Of a DNA stretch of 64,000 bases, positions 11,831-24,088 are shown one piece after another. This DNA comes from Gracilaria vermiculophylla. Its lineage: Eukaryota > Rhodophyta > Florideophyceae > Gracilariales > Gracilariaceae. Each line of letters begins with the position of its first letter. The first letter of the stretch is position 1. Under the pieces are notes generated by a model. That model saw only the letters and a list, made by a program, of their open reading frames with translations. It had not been told where the DNA came from and made no database searches. The translations under genes and the position numbers were made by a program. The stretch is taken from assembly GCA_019155205.2 (NCBI GenBank), contig JAHNZQ020000172.1, forward strand, positions 2,101,197-2,165,196, written 5' to 3'.

Positions 11831-12479
11831 GGTGTGCGGTGCCTCCATGGAGGAAAAAGAGGGGAAACGACGGAAAAGCGCGGGTCCTGCGATATACAAG
11901 GTGGAGAGTGCAACACCAAAGTGAAAAAAAGAGGAGGTAGCCGTGATGAAAACGACAGAAATTATAAAGATCTTCGTACAAGGAGCGCGGAAAGTGAAAC
12001 TGGTAATATACACAAGTATGAGCGCTCTCAGAGAAAAAGGCGTATGAGCAACCGTACACTACAAGATATCCCTCGCGAGAGGCAGATACAGACGTAGACA
12101 AAAGTTTCAAAGCCAGAACCTTGATTACCATTTAGTGAAAGCGACGGCGGTGACGCCGGATCCCGTAAGTACTGTGGTGCAAATTAAATAAATAGGAAAC
12201 TTCTAAGAAAATTAAAAAAAATATCCAGCCACTCGGGCCAGAACTCGTGCAGTTTCCCAGGCACCTGTCCTACAGGAAACTCTCCATTTCACATGTGCAG
12301 TACACGTGGCGCCAACAGTTTGCGCGATACTTGGTCAAATCACCCGCCTGGCACTAGTTCCTCGGTAAATTTCTGTATACACAAATAACCCCGAAAACTG
12401 GCGTGCACTTCACTAGTCATAATGTTTTCCGAACCATTAGAGAAATTCATTCGAATCAACATTGTGACCGTCCACAATC
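11831..12479. other. Diverged RT/RNase H connection of element A
   Basis: The position between readable RT and RNase H suggests that this is still element A. ORFs on both strands at 11748-12131 have highly charged or low-complexity composition and show no recognisable domain. Confidence 0.4.
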
Positions 12480-12868
12480 TTTTCATTAACGAAACTTCGT
12501 CATCGACATATGGTCAATCAGGAGTGATCACTGGCTTAAGCTACAAAACCTTAGAGAGTGCTACAACATATCATTTTATTGAATAAACAAGCAGCAAGCA
12601 ACACAGAGTGTCGTACTCTTCATATGGTGCAGAGATCCTTGCGTGCATGGAAGCAAAAAAACGTGGATTTAACAACAAATGTGCGCTGCAATCTATATCA
12701 TCTTCAGAGAAATTCAAGAAGGTTGTCAATGTAGAATCCAAGGGACTCTTTGATATGATCAATGCGTTGTACGGAAGCAAAGAATACCGACTGCGGCAAA
12801 CTGCACAACAAATCAGAGACTCTTTTGAAGCAGGTGAATTAGACACACTACGCTGGATGCAGTGGAAA
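12480..12868 (+). pseudogene. RNase H of copia element A, 5' part
   Basis: The translation reads STYGQSGVITGLSYK and then SSYGAEILACMEAKKRG, VNVESKGLFDMI and RLRQTAQQIRDSFEAGELDTLRWMQWK. These match the copia RNase H pattern (SSxGAE, the VDSKxLxD catalytic region, RLRxxVxxIR). It stops at the gypsy insertion. The reading frame resumes at 25446 with ANIADAITK, the expected ADxLTK end of the domain, which shows that the two parts were contiguous. Confidence 0.8.
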
Positions 12869-13360
12869 TGTGGTATCCTCAGTTCTCCTTTCCAGGTGAT
12901 AGCGAACAACGTCCGTTAGAGGCTTTTGGTGACTCGAAAGGCGCACGTTCGTAAAGATTCTCTCCCAAAACCTCGTTCACGACCCGGAGGAACCCTGTAG
13001 GGGGGCCCCCAAGCATGAAGCAGAGCTAGGGACTAGCTTTTGAGACATTGCTCGTACAGGCGCTGCTATGAGGCAGCCTGAGGATTGGCGGCATACAAAG
13101 TACATCTAAAAGAATCGTAAATACCTGAAGCCGATGGACAAGAGTCTCCAGCCGGAAAAAGTAAAAGATTAGTCAAGGATGCTTTATTTACTTCTCCCGG
13201 AGGTAGAGCGCAGCCGGAAGATTGAGTATAATGCAGGGAACTCGCCTCGTCAGGTCTCACTACTGTACACCTGTCTAATTATCTACACTACGGAACGAAA
13301 ATAAACCCAAATTCTAGAATTATTCATAGACGACATCATCTTAGGATCCAATGTATTACA
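12869..13360 (-). repeat. 3' LTR of the gypsy element
   Basis: This copy aligns with the 554-bp LTR family but carries deletions (492 bp). It begins at TGTGGTATCC on the plus strand and ends at ATGTATTACA. It abuts GGAAA on the left and a polypurine tract on the right. Confidence 0.8.
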
Positions 13361-13374
13361 TACCCTCTTTCCTG
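13361..13374 (-). promoter_or_regulatory. Polypurine tract of the gypsy element
   Basis: The minus-strand sequence AGGAAAGAGGGTA lies immediately upstream of the 3' LTR, as expected for the primer of plus-strand DNA synthesis. Confidence 0.7.
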
Positions 13375-14445
13375 ATTTGCACCACCTTTCTGAGGAGCAT
13401 TTTGTCATAGATGGATCCTTGAACGGCTTTTAATGGTGGCGACGTCCTAACGGTCTCTTTTCGTGCGATGAATCTTCTCTTACAAGGGTTTTCTCGAACG
13501 TCCCAGTTTTCGCGCGGCAGACCGACTGCGGGTTCGCGTATTTCCTCTGAGGCGTTTTTTGGGTCCCGAACTATTCTTGACTGGACTCCGTCTGCTCTTT
13601 CTTAGTACTCCCCGCTCTTCCTATAGCGTCAGTCGGCGGAACCGTCTTCCGTACAACCCGGCGATAGTAGTTATCCCAAAAAGTGACAGAATAAAATACC
13701 CTTGAGGTAGAGCAGCGGCTCCCAGAACGGTGCTTGCTGTACTAGTTGGCCATGCCTTGGCGCACAAGGACAAGAATTGCCACCACAAGATCATACAACA
13801 AACAAACAACGGCGACCTGGAGGCGAAAAATGAAACTGCAGATGAAAAACAACTATGTCTTTGGGCCCCTCCCGCTTTCCTAAACAAAAAGGCCTCTGCA
13901 GGAATGCGTTTCCGCTCCGTACTGTCGTTTTATCTCCTGAGGACGTTTCTCTGTATGTGTTCCGGGGGTTCTTCCGTGTCGTCCTTTGAGGTGTACCCGT
14001 ACCGTCGTACGCGGTACAGTACACCTGCAGGGATCTATCGCTGAAAGAAAATATCATCCGCATCTCAAAATATATCACCTTCAGGGGTCCTGACGGCGTC
14101 TGTAGCTTTCATCACTGGTTCACCGAGAGGTGTGCCGAGAATTTCAGTATCTATCGGTTTCGTCGCTCCTGAGGTGGTCGGAGTAAGAATTTACACGTTT
14201 AGCCTTTGAATGGGGATGGTGGTCGTTCCTGAAAGACGGGATGTCTGGACTTTCGTCATCCGATCACAAGAGACGGCATCTCGGAGCCCGTTTACCTCAA
14301 TGGCGACATTGTTCCTGTAGATGTCAAATATTCTATAAAGCCCTGACGTGTTTGGTGCTAACTTGAGCTTGATGTCCGGCGGTTTGTCGGACGTCTACCA
14401 AGGTTTCTCGAGAAAAACCTCGTCGCCTTTCTTCACGTAAAGGAT
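13375..14445 (-). pseudogene. Pol C-terminal tail of the gypsy element
   Basis: The minus-strand frames downstream of the integrase are interrupted. Near 14300-14445 the reading LKLAPNTSGLYRIFDIYRN resembles the post-integrase barrel of gypsy Pol (KLxPxxxGPFxV). The rest up to the polypurine tract has no recognisable motif. Confidence 0.4.
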
Positions 14446-15330
14446 TCAGTTTACTTTCAAGTCAAAATCCCGTTTATATCTCCTCCACAAGGCATTGAGT
14501 CTCTCCTTTGCGAGCGAGAGTGCGTCCTTATAATGCCTAAAAATGGATGGCTTTGATTGATCCGCTTTTGGTGCCTGTGGCTTATCCGCCGGGTACGCTG
14601 TGGGGCGTGCCGCTATAATGGCACTAGACGGGACGCGCGAGAGCAACAGATTATAAGAATCGGATCCCGCGTAGCGATGCATCTGTAGGTTGTATGCATA
14701 TGTGAGCCGGCCTACATACGAGTCCCAGTCCTTCTTGTGCTCATCAACATAGTGTGTCAGCCCTGAGGCGATTGTTTTGTTAAACATTTTCGCATGTCCA
14801 TTTTTTTTGGGGTGGTATGCAGTGGTAAACAACTGCTTCATCCCCAGCATTCCTGAGATAAAGCCGAATAGTTTTGCCGCAAACGTGAGGAGGTATACGG
14901 GGATCCCATATGGATAAACTCAGTTCTCTAGAACGTTGTCCACAATTACTGCTGCAATGGTGCTCCGGAGGGCAGTGGAGCACGTACTCTTCGAGATACA
15001 ATCTGTGATCGCGAGGATATATTTGTATCCTTTCTCCGACTTGGGGAGAGGGCTAATATTTTCCATGTCTACGAACTTCAAAGGTTCTGAAGGCGGGGAC
15101 AGGGTGGGCGGCGTCCGGTGTCTGCGGATATGACCCCTAGCGGCGGCGAATGAGTGGCAATCCCTCACCCTTTGGAAGGCTTCATTAGCCGCGTTCGGCC
15201 AACTCCCTTTTCATGGTTAAATACAAGCGCAATCCACCGGGGTGCCCGGCAAGAGGAGGGTAGTGCAAGAGATAAAGCACCCTCGCTCGTATGCTCGTCG
15301 GGACCACCTATTGAAGAGCATCATCCAGAA
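14446..15330 (-). pseudogene. Gypsy integrase
   Basis: The frame at 14446-14850 contains FTTAYHPKKNGHAKMFNKT, the third catalytic region of a retroviral-type integrase. It is followed by DSYVGRLTYAYNLQMHRYAG and a KERLNALWRRYKRDFD helix. Upstream on the minus strand, frames at 14920-15168 give FVDMENISPLPKSEKGYKYILAITD, the first catalytic Asp region, and a remnant of the zinc-binding segment (RDCHSF). Frameshifts separate the pieces. The Glu of the DDE triad is changed (NGHAK where NGxVE is usual). Confidence 0.75.
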
Positions 15331-15692
15331 AAGCGTGGCATACAAGGACGCCATCGTGGTCAACATGAAATGACTATGTTAGACTCTTCAAAGTGGCGAG
15401 GCACTCTATGCAGTACGTACTTATACTCTGTTCCTTCAAAAACTCCGCTATGGTGATAGGGATAAATTTCTTTTACTCTTTGACGAGGGCCATCACCTAA
15501 AGGAGTCCAGTAAACGTGCCTGCAGGTTCACAGCATTCCACGAATTTTCCTTCGGATTCTTTTCTCCTGTCGGCGCTATCCATGATCAGACACGGAATAG
15601 TGTTCTCCAAAGGTGTTCTATCTTCTCCCTGTTCGGAGATATGTGACAGCGCGTCCGCCACTTCTTGTTTTATGCGAAGGCGGGGGACCATG

Positions 15693-16058
15693 TCAAACTC
15701 GTACTCCAGTAGGCATAATCTTGATCTCTTCAGGCAGCCGTAAGCATCTGTCAAACACAGTATCCACTTTGGTGTTGCATGGAGCGTCCTTAATAATAAA
15801 ACGCGCACTCTCCAGATATGGGAGAAAAAGCAACTCTGCCCATACAATGGCGGGTTGTTTGCGCTCCGCGGTGAAATGATTCTGCTCCATCGATGAAATT
15901 AAGCGACTGCAATATCCTATAGATTGAAGTCTACCTTCAGCTTTTAAATGTGGGAGGACATATCCAACCATATATTTAGAGGGCTCTGTGTTCGGCACCA
16001 TTCGGCCATTCCGCTTCGTGCGAACCAAGATCGTTAGTTCTATTAGTCTCCTTTTCAA
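15693..16058 (-). pseudogene. Gypsy RNase H
   Basis: The 121-residue frame reads TEPSKYMVGYVLPHLK, IGYCSRLISSMEQNHFTAERKQPAIVWAELLFLPYLESARFIIKD. This is the gypsy RNase H pattern (TDASxxAxGxVL, YxSRxLxxxExNYxxxExExLAxVWA, TDHxxL). The catalytic Asp positions are partly replaced (TEPS for TDAS). It lies between RT and integrase in the expected order. Confidence 0.75.
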
Positions 16059-16329
16059 TGTATTAAAGGCTTCAAATTATTCTTCTATCAAGAAAGCAAA
16101 TTACGTCTGCACTTCTTTCTCCCAGACGTGATTGAACGGCGCTGCAAGACTGGAGAAGTTCGAAACAAATCTCCGACGGACATTACATAAACCAAAGATG
16201 GAGTGGAGCGCCGTCTGGTTTGTGGGAGAATGAGCATCCATGATGAAATCTTGAGTCTTCGCGGAAACATGTAGGCGGCACAGGAGCACGACGTTCCCCA
16301 AGTGATCCACCAAAGCTTAAAAAAAGGAA

Positions 16330-17040
16330 CACTTCTCCAGTGTTAAGGTGAGTCCAGTATCCTAGAGGAGTTGGACCACGAGCTTGACGTGCATAAAGTG
16401 CTCCTCCACGCGACAGGAGTATATTATGACATCGTCAATATAAACCAGGGCATACTGCCATTTCATTTTCTACAGTATTATGTGCACCGCTCGTTGGAAC
16501 GGAACGGAGCCATTCTTCAGTCCAAATGACATTCTTAGGAATCTGAAAATTCAACAGTCAGAGGTGAACGTTGTCTTATCCTTATCAGAGTCACCCATCT
16601 CAATTTTCCTGGAGCCACTATTGGCATCCAGCATGAAGAAAACGAACGCATCATCTAAGGAGTTAAGACATTCATCCATACGGGGTATTGGGTACGAGTT
16701 GCGTACCGTAACCTTGTTGAGGCGTGTATAGCCATTACAGAACCTAAAAGAGACATCTCTTTTATTTTAAAACACCACCGGAGAGGCCCATTCAGAACTG
16801 GAAATCTCGATAACGCATATATTTAGCATACACTAGACCTCATCGCGTTCAAAATCACGCGCATGAGGCTCGGCTCTCCTCGTGACTTAGTGTACCGGTT
16901 TCATCTCAGGTGTGCGCTGGGTCCAACGCTTGGCCAGGCTCACCTAAGCGAGGTGACCAGACCACATGTTTTCAAATGCGGATAGAATCTCCACTATCCT
17001 ATGGCGATACTATTTAAACTCTTCGACGTTTTAGAGGGTT
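16330..17040 (-). pseudogene. Gypsy reverse transcriptase
   Basis: Minus-strand translation around 16395-16480 gives KMKWQYALVYIDDVIIYS, with the YIDD catalytic box. Around 16560-16740 it gives RVRNSYPIPRMDECLNSLDDAFVFFMLDANSG-like text with the first catalytic Asp. Several in-frame stops are present, so no single long ORF marks it. The connection to RNase H follows at 16088-16313. Confidence 0.7.
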
Positions 17041-17426
17041 TCCTGCTACGTGGCAGGCTTTGCTTCCTATGGAGTGGTCGTTGCCACTTTGGCTTGTATG
17101 ATTGCGATTGAGTCATATTCATTACGGCATTCCATACGAAGAATATGAGCCGATCCTGTAGGGGCTGGTAGTGCCAATCCGAATACAGATCCTATTTGAA
17201 GCTGGGAAGGCGATTCCTTCAGATTAGTAAGAATGGCTCTGAAGATAACAGTCGGCACTATGTCCATAAAGCAAATTTCCATCATGAAGTGCTGCTTAAT
17301 CGTCAGATGCGGACTCTCCTGTGGGAATAAGAGGTCAGATGCAGATATCTGCACCAAAACTTGGGCCTGACTCTTTGAAGGTATTTCGATACTCTTTAGC
17401 ACCTGTGGCTTATTCCGCTGCGTCTC

Positions 17427-17960
17427 TTATGGATTAATACCGACTTGACAGGCATTCGCGTTCGGTCCTAGAGATGCGGACATGATACCTACAGGAACGG
17501 CGTCGTGAAACATCACCTTTCGTAGGCGTGTGTATAATGCACGTACACACTGATCCACAAAGTAAGTGCCCAGTATGCACTGTACTGCCAAGTTGGTCTC
17601 CACGAGGAACCACATCTTCACGTGTAAGGAGCCCATCCGGATATACAAAGGTAACGCTCCTAGAATGTTCATTGCTCGACGCGACGCATCTCTCACCCTA
17701 GGGGGCTTGCCAGTCCTCAAGGAGCGGAGAGCAGATCGCGGGAGCCCGTCAGATTGCACCAGGATGGGGCCAGCTCCGGTGTCGAGGATAGCGCACAACA
17801 TTTTGGAGGCGAGTAAAGAACAAAATTTAGAGGCAAATACCTTATAATCTCCAGGGCTGAGCGTGCAGACAGAGCTCTCAAGGGTGTCGGATGGGTCCAA
17901 ATGGAATGGAGTGTCCGCTGATTCTGCGTCAACCGTGCAGATGGATTCTCCTTTTTTCAT
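17427..17960 (-). pseudogene. Gypsy aspartic protease region
   Basis: The 177-residue frame contains MLCAILDTGAGPILVQSDGLP, a retropepsin-type active site (DTGA), then LGALPLYIRMG and CILGTYFVDQCV, matching the flap and ILG parts of the fold. It starts in Gag-Pol linker sequence and ends near 17427. It lies upstream of RT on the minus strand, as in Ty3/gypsy elements. Confidence 0.75.
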
Positions 17961-18059
17961 ATAGGTGACTTCCGTGGGGCCAAATCGCGACGGTAAGAAG
18001 CCACTCGGAGCCTCTACGCGTGATCCTAAGAGGGTCCCCGGCTGGGAAGGATTTGAGTT

Positions 18060-20360
18060 CTAGGATGGGATAGCTGCTGCGGTTTTACACCGGGAGGTGC
18101 CGTATTCCCATGAGCTGCAATCGGTTTGGTTACTGGCCTTTGCAATTGCGGCGCATATGTAAGTGGGACAGGATACACTCCAACTGGATGCGGTAACCGT
18201 AGTCTCCTTGAGTGGAACGGAAATCAATATACGTGGTTCGATAACTGCCACTCTCCGTTGGTGTGTCCTTCAGGTTCTGGAAATTCTTCTTTCGCTCGTG
18301 CTGGATGGCCGCTCTCATTGCCGGGGTGAGAGTAGTGCAGTGTACCAACTCTCGAGAAAAAAAACCCGCAAGACTATGAGAAGCCCCGAGAGTTTGCGAG
18401 TCGGACATTCCTGCAGGATACTGCCAAAGCGTACGGGGTAGGGGAGGAGAGCGTCCTCGTTCTGGACGGTGCTACCTGAGATGAGGAAAATATGAAAGCA
18501 CGGATCTCTTGCTCGCCATCAAGCGTGAGCTCTTAAACCTCGCCAGAGGGGCGGATGACCGATGATTACTTAAGGCCGTTTCGTTCTACAGAGGTGGAGC
18601 GTGGCTGCGGCGAGCGGCATGATGGGTATCCTTATAAGACTCCACGAAACGTACCAGCTCCGTATAGGTGGTCTTCCGGTGTGGCATCATGTGATTACAC
18701 ATCTGGACGCGGATCAAGGGAATGAGTCCCTCGTCAAACCACGACTTCAACCACCGTTTGGAGTACACGCGCCCACACTTTGAGGCCTTCGTCCCTAGCT
18801 TCTGTGAGAACACTGTTTCGGTCATTTTCGGACTCTGCCTGTAGGAGGGGACATTAGCATCAGCATCGGGTATCATCTCATCCGTTGCGTACCATACACT
18901 ATGAACGTTCACCACCTCAAGGTGTGTCGTCAGGACCTCCGTCCCAGGATCATCCACAATGGTGCTCTGCCCCGTGAGGCGTGGCTGCGCCAGTGATTGC
19001 CTTTGACCTGTGAGGTAGAACTGAAAGCACTAAACGGCGGCATTTTCATGGACACCATTTGTATCCTACGCCGCACGGAAGCGTGATGGAAAATTCAAAA
19101 CTGAGATGCGTCTTCCTTCACCTGAGATGGAATATTTTTCTTCCGAGTATCCATGCGGCGTTGGATCTTCGTTAGTCGTCTAGCGGCCGATGCGTCGCAA
19201 AGAGTGGAACGATCATTCAATCGGTAGATGTCATTATTCACCACTTTGGCGAAGAGGTCTTTAAGTGGAACGACCTTCCTGACCGTTCTGCTTTTCTTCT
19301 TAAGAGGTATACTGTCCTCCGAGCTGGAGCTGTTAACGAATTCAGGGTCTGATCTACTCTCCGAACCGGCGTCTTGCTTTCTGCATTTCTCCCTCCTATT
19401 CTTTCGGCGTCTTTCCTTTAGGTTGTCTGAGTGCCTGACGATACCCCCGCTATGGCTGTCCCCCTGAGAAGTATCCTTTCCTTCTCTGTTTGGGTGAAGT
19501 ACTTTCAACCGGTATCCTGTACTTTTCCGTGGGGCGATAGGTCAAGACGATTCATAGCAATATTTCGGAAGTGTCTCCATTTTTCCACGGCACTATCCTT
19601 TCCTTCTCCGACATAGGGGGCGGCATTATTCTGTCATTTTCTGCACGGGGTCACCTTAGGTGTTCATGGAGGGAACTTGTCCTGTACGCAAGAATAGCTT
19701 TCAATCGCCGCTGCCGGGAGCAACTGCTCGGTTTGGGAACAAACCTCCGACCGGATAACATCTGAGATCACCTCTAGGAAGGGGTCCGAGTCCAGCATAT
19801 AACTCACGGCACCATGAGCTCTCTCCGTTGCAATCTCCTCCACAAGAGCGTAGTGGCGCGCCCCGAAGTATGCCTCAAAACCTACACGGAATTATTCGAC
19901 CAGGTCTCGTGTGAGAAAACCCGTAAGGCGGGGGGCCAATGACTCCAAAAGAGAGTTAGCCTCTGGGTGTCCGCGTCACTGCAGCTCCTGAAGTGGCGGC
20001 TGCGATGCCGCGTGCGGTTCAGGAATCCCCACGTTTACCTTCTCTAGAGGTTTCGCGGCGGGTTTCACTTGCCTTCGATCGTGTACTCTCCAAAGGCGGT
20101 TTCTGAAACGTTCCACAGAGGAGCCATGATTCCTAAGGAGACTTTCAGGATTCTCCATTCTGACAGGCATCTCCTGGGGTGCACTGCGCGTGCTGCGCCC
20201 ACCAACAGAGTCGGTTGCTTGAGGGTCCTGTAAGGGGTTTTTTATTGAGGGTTCCAGCCGGTCTATACAGGAGTAGGTCGGGGGTGATTTCCTTCCAATT
20301 TCGAATCTTCTTACGGAAGAATTTCACTGTTGGATTCCGAACGTTGTAAAATAATTCCAC
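18060..20360 (-). pseudogene. Gypsy Gag region
   Basis: Several minus-strand frames (18586-18957, 19095-19508, 20145-20360) carry Gag-like text. A segment with KRWLKSWFDEGLIPLIRVQMCNHMMPHRKT looks like the capsid-type helical domain. A very basic, serine-rich stretch follows at 19095-19508. No intact zinc knuckle is readable. Frames are interrupted. Confidence 0.5.
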
Positions 20361-20405
20361 TTTTCTGTCTTGACTCTTGTGATTCCTTTAGGAAGCTGAC
20401 CTTTT

Positions 20406-20421
20406 AAGTCGGAACACCAGT
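20406..20421 (-). promoter_or_regulatory. Putative primer binding site of the gypsy element
   Basis: On the minus strand CTGGTGTTCCGACTT begins one base after the LTR end. A TGG start fits the CCA tail of a tRNA. The homologous site left of 128 is diverged, so the tRNA was not identified. Confidence 0.35.
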
Positions 20422-20724
20422 TGCGGTGCCTTCAGTTCTCCTTTCGAGGTGGTAAAGAACAATGTCAGTTCGGAGTTTTTGTTCACTCCAAAGGTGCGAG
20501 TTTCTAGAGGTGGTCTCCGGTAATCGCTGTCACGAGGCGGGAGAATCCTGGAAGGGGGATTGCAAACACCGAGCACAGAAAGGGGTTCACTGGGCGGACA
20601 TTGCTCCTACAGGAGCGAGTATGAAGCAACCTAGAGATTCGCGGCTTAGTAAACACACCTAAATGAATCGTAAATACATTAAGGCGTTGGAGAAGAGTCT
20701 CCAACTAGAAAAAGTATAAGAATA

Positions 20725-21596
20725 TGAAGTGCAACTCGATCCAGGGAGGTTTTCCTTTGCACTTCGCCAAGTCACCGAATTCCGGTTAGGCCGTATATGT
20801 GAAAACGGTTCTTGTCGCAAGTGCAATTCGCGTCCTCTTGTACTATGGATTCCGGACTAGCCGATGGGCGTGTGTCGCGTGACATAGCATGCGCACTGGA
20901 AGGCCTTCCGGCACGCGCGCGGTAGCCACACGCGTCTCGCTGGCTATAATATGAGTGCCAGATGGCACCTGCTTTGCACGGTTGTTTTAATATTTTCGGT
21001 ATTTATATAGTAGGTTATTTTGGCTATTTCGTCCTTGGAGCTACTGTAGTTCTTGCGACGGCACTCCCACACTGGCGCCTAGTAAACCGCACCAAGCAGG
21101 ATCTCCGGTCTGATCTCGCCGCCCGCGCGGGTAGCTCTCTCCAACTTCAAGAAATACGCTGTGGAACACGGAAGTCAACCGCCTGTGACGCCGAAAATCA
21201 TTGTCTGGAGTATTCTTTTCTTCTTCCAGATTCCCCCTCGTACGCGTTTAGCCCTACCAGACGTCCGGTTTATCCTTTTTAGAAAACGTCCGCAACCTGC
21301 TCAACGGCGTTTGACCTCTACCCATGCAGCCTAAGATATTACCCGACCGCGCCGAGATAGCCCGTTATATTACGGGGAAATCTCAGCAAACCCACGGAAA
21401 CTGCCTTAATCACAAGATTTGTCGGATTTCCGGTTTCTCCATTGGTCTCCTTCCTGCACCTGTTGCGGCGGCTTGGCCCCAGAATTGCACCCGGCTCGTA
21501 TGCCTCAGTTGGTGAGAGCTCTGTCTGTAAACAACCTCGCGAGCGGAAGGTTCTGAACATCCTTCATGGTACCTACTCCTTCAGGGCATTGCACTA
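20725..21596. mobile_element. 872-bp unclassified insertion in the gypsy LTR
   Basis: A 7-bp duplication AAGAATA flanks the segment (20718-20724 and 21597-21603) and LTR sequence is continuous across it. Its ends share a short imperfect inverted repeat (TGAAGTGCAA versus TTAGTGCAA read inward). Close to the left end GAAGTGCAA recurs inverted at 20757-20766. Around 21498-21560 there is a tRNA-like box, TGCCTCAGTTGGTGAGAGC, with a weak second box 40 bases later. No coding capacity is evident. It could be a solo LTR of another family or a non-autonomous DNA element. Confidence 0.65.
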
Positions 21597-22423
21597 AAGA
21601 ATACTCAAGTGTACTTGCTTTACTACGCCCGGAGGTGGAACTCAACCGGCGGATTAACCCTTTTGGCACGGGTGGCTTGTATCTATCTCAGCAGACATAA
21701 GCTAGCCCTGCCATTGGACATGAGATTTTTAACGTACAAATACCAGATTCTTGTTTTGCCAAGTGTGCAGTTGGCTAATGGCTACTGAGGTAGAGATAAG
21801 CGGAATGATTACAATGGATAGAAAAAGATTGAATGCGTATGTGCGCCAACTAAAACTGCGATTATGTCATGCAAAGTATCTGGCAATAAATATTTTATGA
21901 TAGTGCGTATGTGAATCTCACGATGTGCAGCTCTGTTTCTTGTAAGGTTTTTGTTTGCACTGCTTGCAATTCCTCTTTGGTTCAAGACGAAGACCGCAAT
22001 GATCGCCAAAATAACTGGCCAATATAGTTCATCCCGTATTCTATGCCCTTGAGCATGAATAACGCTTGTCTGAATATTACCAGCTTCCAGTGCCATACAG
22101 AAAGTGCACCTCATAATGCCGAGGGAGGTGACATCAACAATAACGATATCATGATTGAAAATGGCGGTGAAGAGCGGTTCCTTATCACAGGCTTAGAAGC
22201 TCGTTACATAAAGAATATCATTGACACGATTCTTTATTGCGCAAAATAAGTAAAGAACAGTGGTCTATATTTCACAAAACCAGATCTCGTAAAACGGGCA
22301 CATGCTCACCATCGAGAAAAATTTATGCTATAACTGTTTCTGAATACGTGATTTTTGAATCGCATGAAAGCATGGACAAGTTAAGAGCTCATTCGAAGGG
22401 GGAAGAGAAAGAAATCCATTAAA

Positions 22424-23738
22424 ATGGACGAGCTCATGGCTTTCTTTGGGATAGAGCTCGGCACGTCGTTGTACAGACTAAGCAGGCTGAAGGATTGATG
22501 GAACGATTCTGATTTACTTGAGAATACTTTATTCAAGGAAGCTTTGAGTTGAGATACATTCTAACATATTCGAGTTGCCTTGCGACTTTACGCTGCTTAT
22601 GATGGAGAAAATGCCGTTTTTGACCTGCTCTGGCATGGCCGTCAACTACTGAAGCATTTTCTGCGAAATGCAACTACCCTGGCAGTGCCTGTTGGAGGAA
22701 CTTCTCTTGACGAGAACACTATTCGATTCAAAGGACGGAAAGGAGCCTGGTCCAATATGAATTCGAAGCCCATTAAAATTGGCGTTCGTTTGTATGCCGT
22801 CGTCGGATGGATACAAGCATATTTTGCATACGTTTAAAGATAATTGATCAGGGAATAAAACCGGAGTTGCTCCTGTACGACGTTATACAAATACATTTCG
22901 CAACTTGCATGGGATCGTCGAGCCCATAGTGAACGGAAAATGGGTTCGATAATCTACTGCATCTGCCTTATGGTGCGCACGCATGGCCCATCAGACGCAG
23001 CTGCATCCCATTCCTGAAAATGGTCGTCTCGTGGTGATGGACAATTTCTATACATAGTACATGTTAGCCCGTCAAATAGAATCTCTTGGCGACGGTGAAT
23101 GCAAAATATCAGGCACCGTGCGCTCTACAAACGTCGACGGTGCTAATCGAGAAGCGCTGAAAGAAGCTACTGAACATTTGGCACATGCATGTAGAGGTGA
23201 TTGGCTGTTGGTGCAGATTTCCGAAAAAACGCAAACGGCAAATGCTTCACTAATCATTGCGGAGAAGGGTGGGCTCATTGTGTTTAAATATCGAACGGTT
23301 TTCTCGTTGTACACCAGTGAGCTAGCAGACACACCGACAGCTCGCGTTCATAAACCGGATGATGATCATGCAGTCAAAAGTGTTCATGGACTCGCCCCTC
23401 TTCTTTAATATGCTGGAGACGAAGCTCTCAATTGCACCATCCTTCGTATTCCGGCCGTTACTGTGGCGTATAACCTGTTTATGAACGGTGTGGACCGTTT
23501 GGACCAGTTATGTTCTACCACCGCGGCAGTCCGGAAAGAAAGACGAGTCACGATGAGTATACTGAATTTTGTTTTAGACGCAGGCAACATTAACGCACAT
23601 GCTCTTCTCAAATCTATAAGTAACACTGGGAAGTCGAACGTTGACATTCTATCGCTAAATCATCGTGTAGTTGAACAGCTTGCCATGGACTATACAGAGT
23701 ATCAGCAAAAGCGGGTTTCGTTACCCCCAGTACCTTGA
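22424..23738 (+). pseudogene. piggyBac transposase (DDE_Tnp_1_7 type), broken
   Basis: The pieces in order are MDELMAFFGIELGTSLYRLSRLKD (22424), then AVPVGGTSLDENTIRFKGRKGAW (about 22678-22750), GRLVVMDNFYT with the catalytic Asp region (about 23020-23055), and YNLFMNGVDRLDQL with a further catalytic Asp (about 23469). A helical tail follows (RKERRVTMSILNFVLDAGNINAHALL). These are the conserved blocks of piggyBac transposases. Stops at about 22495, 22836 and 23056 and frame changes make it inactive. A possible N-terminal acidic segment lies at 22043-22249. Confidence 0.85.
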
Positions 23739-24088
23739 AGATCTCATACTTCCCTTTCGGACTCCCGCACCTCAGCTGTTCCGTATGGTAATCATATGGT
23801 CTTTTAAACGCATAATCGAAAAAGCGTCAACTGCTTTTTGTGTCGGCTGAGCAGCGGCAAACATCGCGGGTGATACACATCTTTCCCATGTTCTCAATGC
23901 CATCTCGGTTTCCATGTGAGTTGCTTTAGCTTCTTTTATTTCAAAGAGGCGTTTCGTGACGTGCGCCAAGACATGCATAATATTGCTACAGAGGCTGAGC
24001 GGCATCTGAAGCAAAGTGGTCGTCCAAAGCGTCCAAATACAATAACCTCAACAATCGATAACGTCAAGCTGTTGCGAGCAGAATAAAT

